Position numbers and translations under genes: made by a program. Positions 39,595-39,636 of a stretch of 39,636 bases of DNA are shown here, piece by piece. The notes below the pieces were generated by a model. The model was not told the DNA's origin. It worked only from the letters and a program-made list of their open reading frames with translations, and did not search any database. This stretch comes from Loigolactobacillus rennini DSM 20253 (GTDB lineage: Bacteria; Bacillota; Bacilli; Lactobacillales; Lactobacillaceae): positions 1 through 39,636 of the forward strand of contig NZ_AYYI01000068.1 in the NCBI RefSeq assembly GCF_001436505.1, written 5' to 3'. The stretch's first letter is position 1. Every line of letters starts with the position of its first letter.

Positions 39595-39636
39595 AATATT
39601 TTGTGTAAATGCATAAAAGATTTCTGAATTGTATAG
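39585..39636 (+). mobile_element. Possible terminal end of an IS256-family insertion sequence
   Basis: From about 39585 the sequence TTTTGTGTAAATGCATAAAAG resembles the ATAATTGTGTAAAAG-type end of IS256-family elements. The permease frame breaks at this point and the window ends 40 bases later. The exact border and the transposase are not visible. This is a resemblance, not a proof. Confidence 0.3.

Overview
This window looks like a chromosomal segment of a facultatively anaerobic Lactobacillaceae species. The signs are low to moderate GC, AGGAGG ribosome sites, frequent GTG/TTG starts, and the nar-nre-moa-mob arrangement known from Lactiplantibacillus plantarum and relatives. Both ends look like insertion-sequence termini (IS3-like on the left, possibly IS256-like on the right), so it may be an assembly contig bounded by repeats.

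Layout. 1-920: IS end, an AT-rich stretch with a 24-codon micro-ORF and a terminator. 922-1473: kptA/tpt1. 1581-4431 (minus): a BtuCDF/FecBCD-type importer. 4595-7522 (plus): moaE-moaD-moaA-narK. 7639-12537 (minus): nreB-nreC, a membrane-anchored flavodoxin-like reductase, two unrecognised genes and a polyprenyl diphosphate synthase. 12743-13180 (minus): nreA with its own promoter and terminator. 13287-17763 (minus): a molybdenum cofactor operon (thiF/moeB-like, moaB, moeA, mobB, moaC, mobA and a small coiled-coil gene). 18026-24504 (plus): narGHJI. Together these make one respiratory nitrate reductase island covering Mo import (inferred), Moco synthesis, nitrate transport, nitrate/oxygen sensing, the quinone side chain and the enzyme itself. 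Related TAGGGAA elements lie in the two divergent promoter regions of the island.

24558-25208 holds an Xre regulator and a DUF2975 membrane protein gene that appears frameshifted. 25404-28890 is a three-domain flavin reductase (FMN reductase, FAD fumarate-reductase-like, FMN-bind) divergent from a LysR regulator. 28864-29340 is a dense array of hairpins with a 106-bp near-perfect direct repeat. 29595-31755 is ahpC-ahpF behind a PerR-like box. 31868-33825 (minus) encodes an ATP-dependent activator and a double-cubane-cluster-type protein (YjiL/YjiM-like), the most unusual enzymology in the window. 34129-36243 holds a rhodanese, a LysR regulator and a divergent cupin/carboxymuconolactone-decarboxylase-like pair.

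36310-39636 is an AT-rich accessory region. It has an AgrC/ComD-like kinase with a LytTR response regulator, divergent from an ABC-2 type ATPase gene. The exporter genes around it are eroded: a C-terminal scrap of one ABC exporter lies upstream of the ATPase, and the permease after it stops after 39 codons at what may be an IS insertion. No autoinducer peptide or bacteriocin gene was found here.
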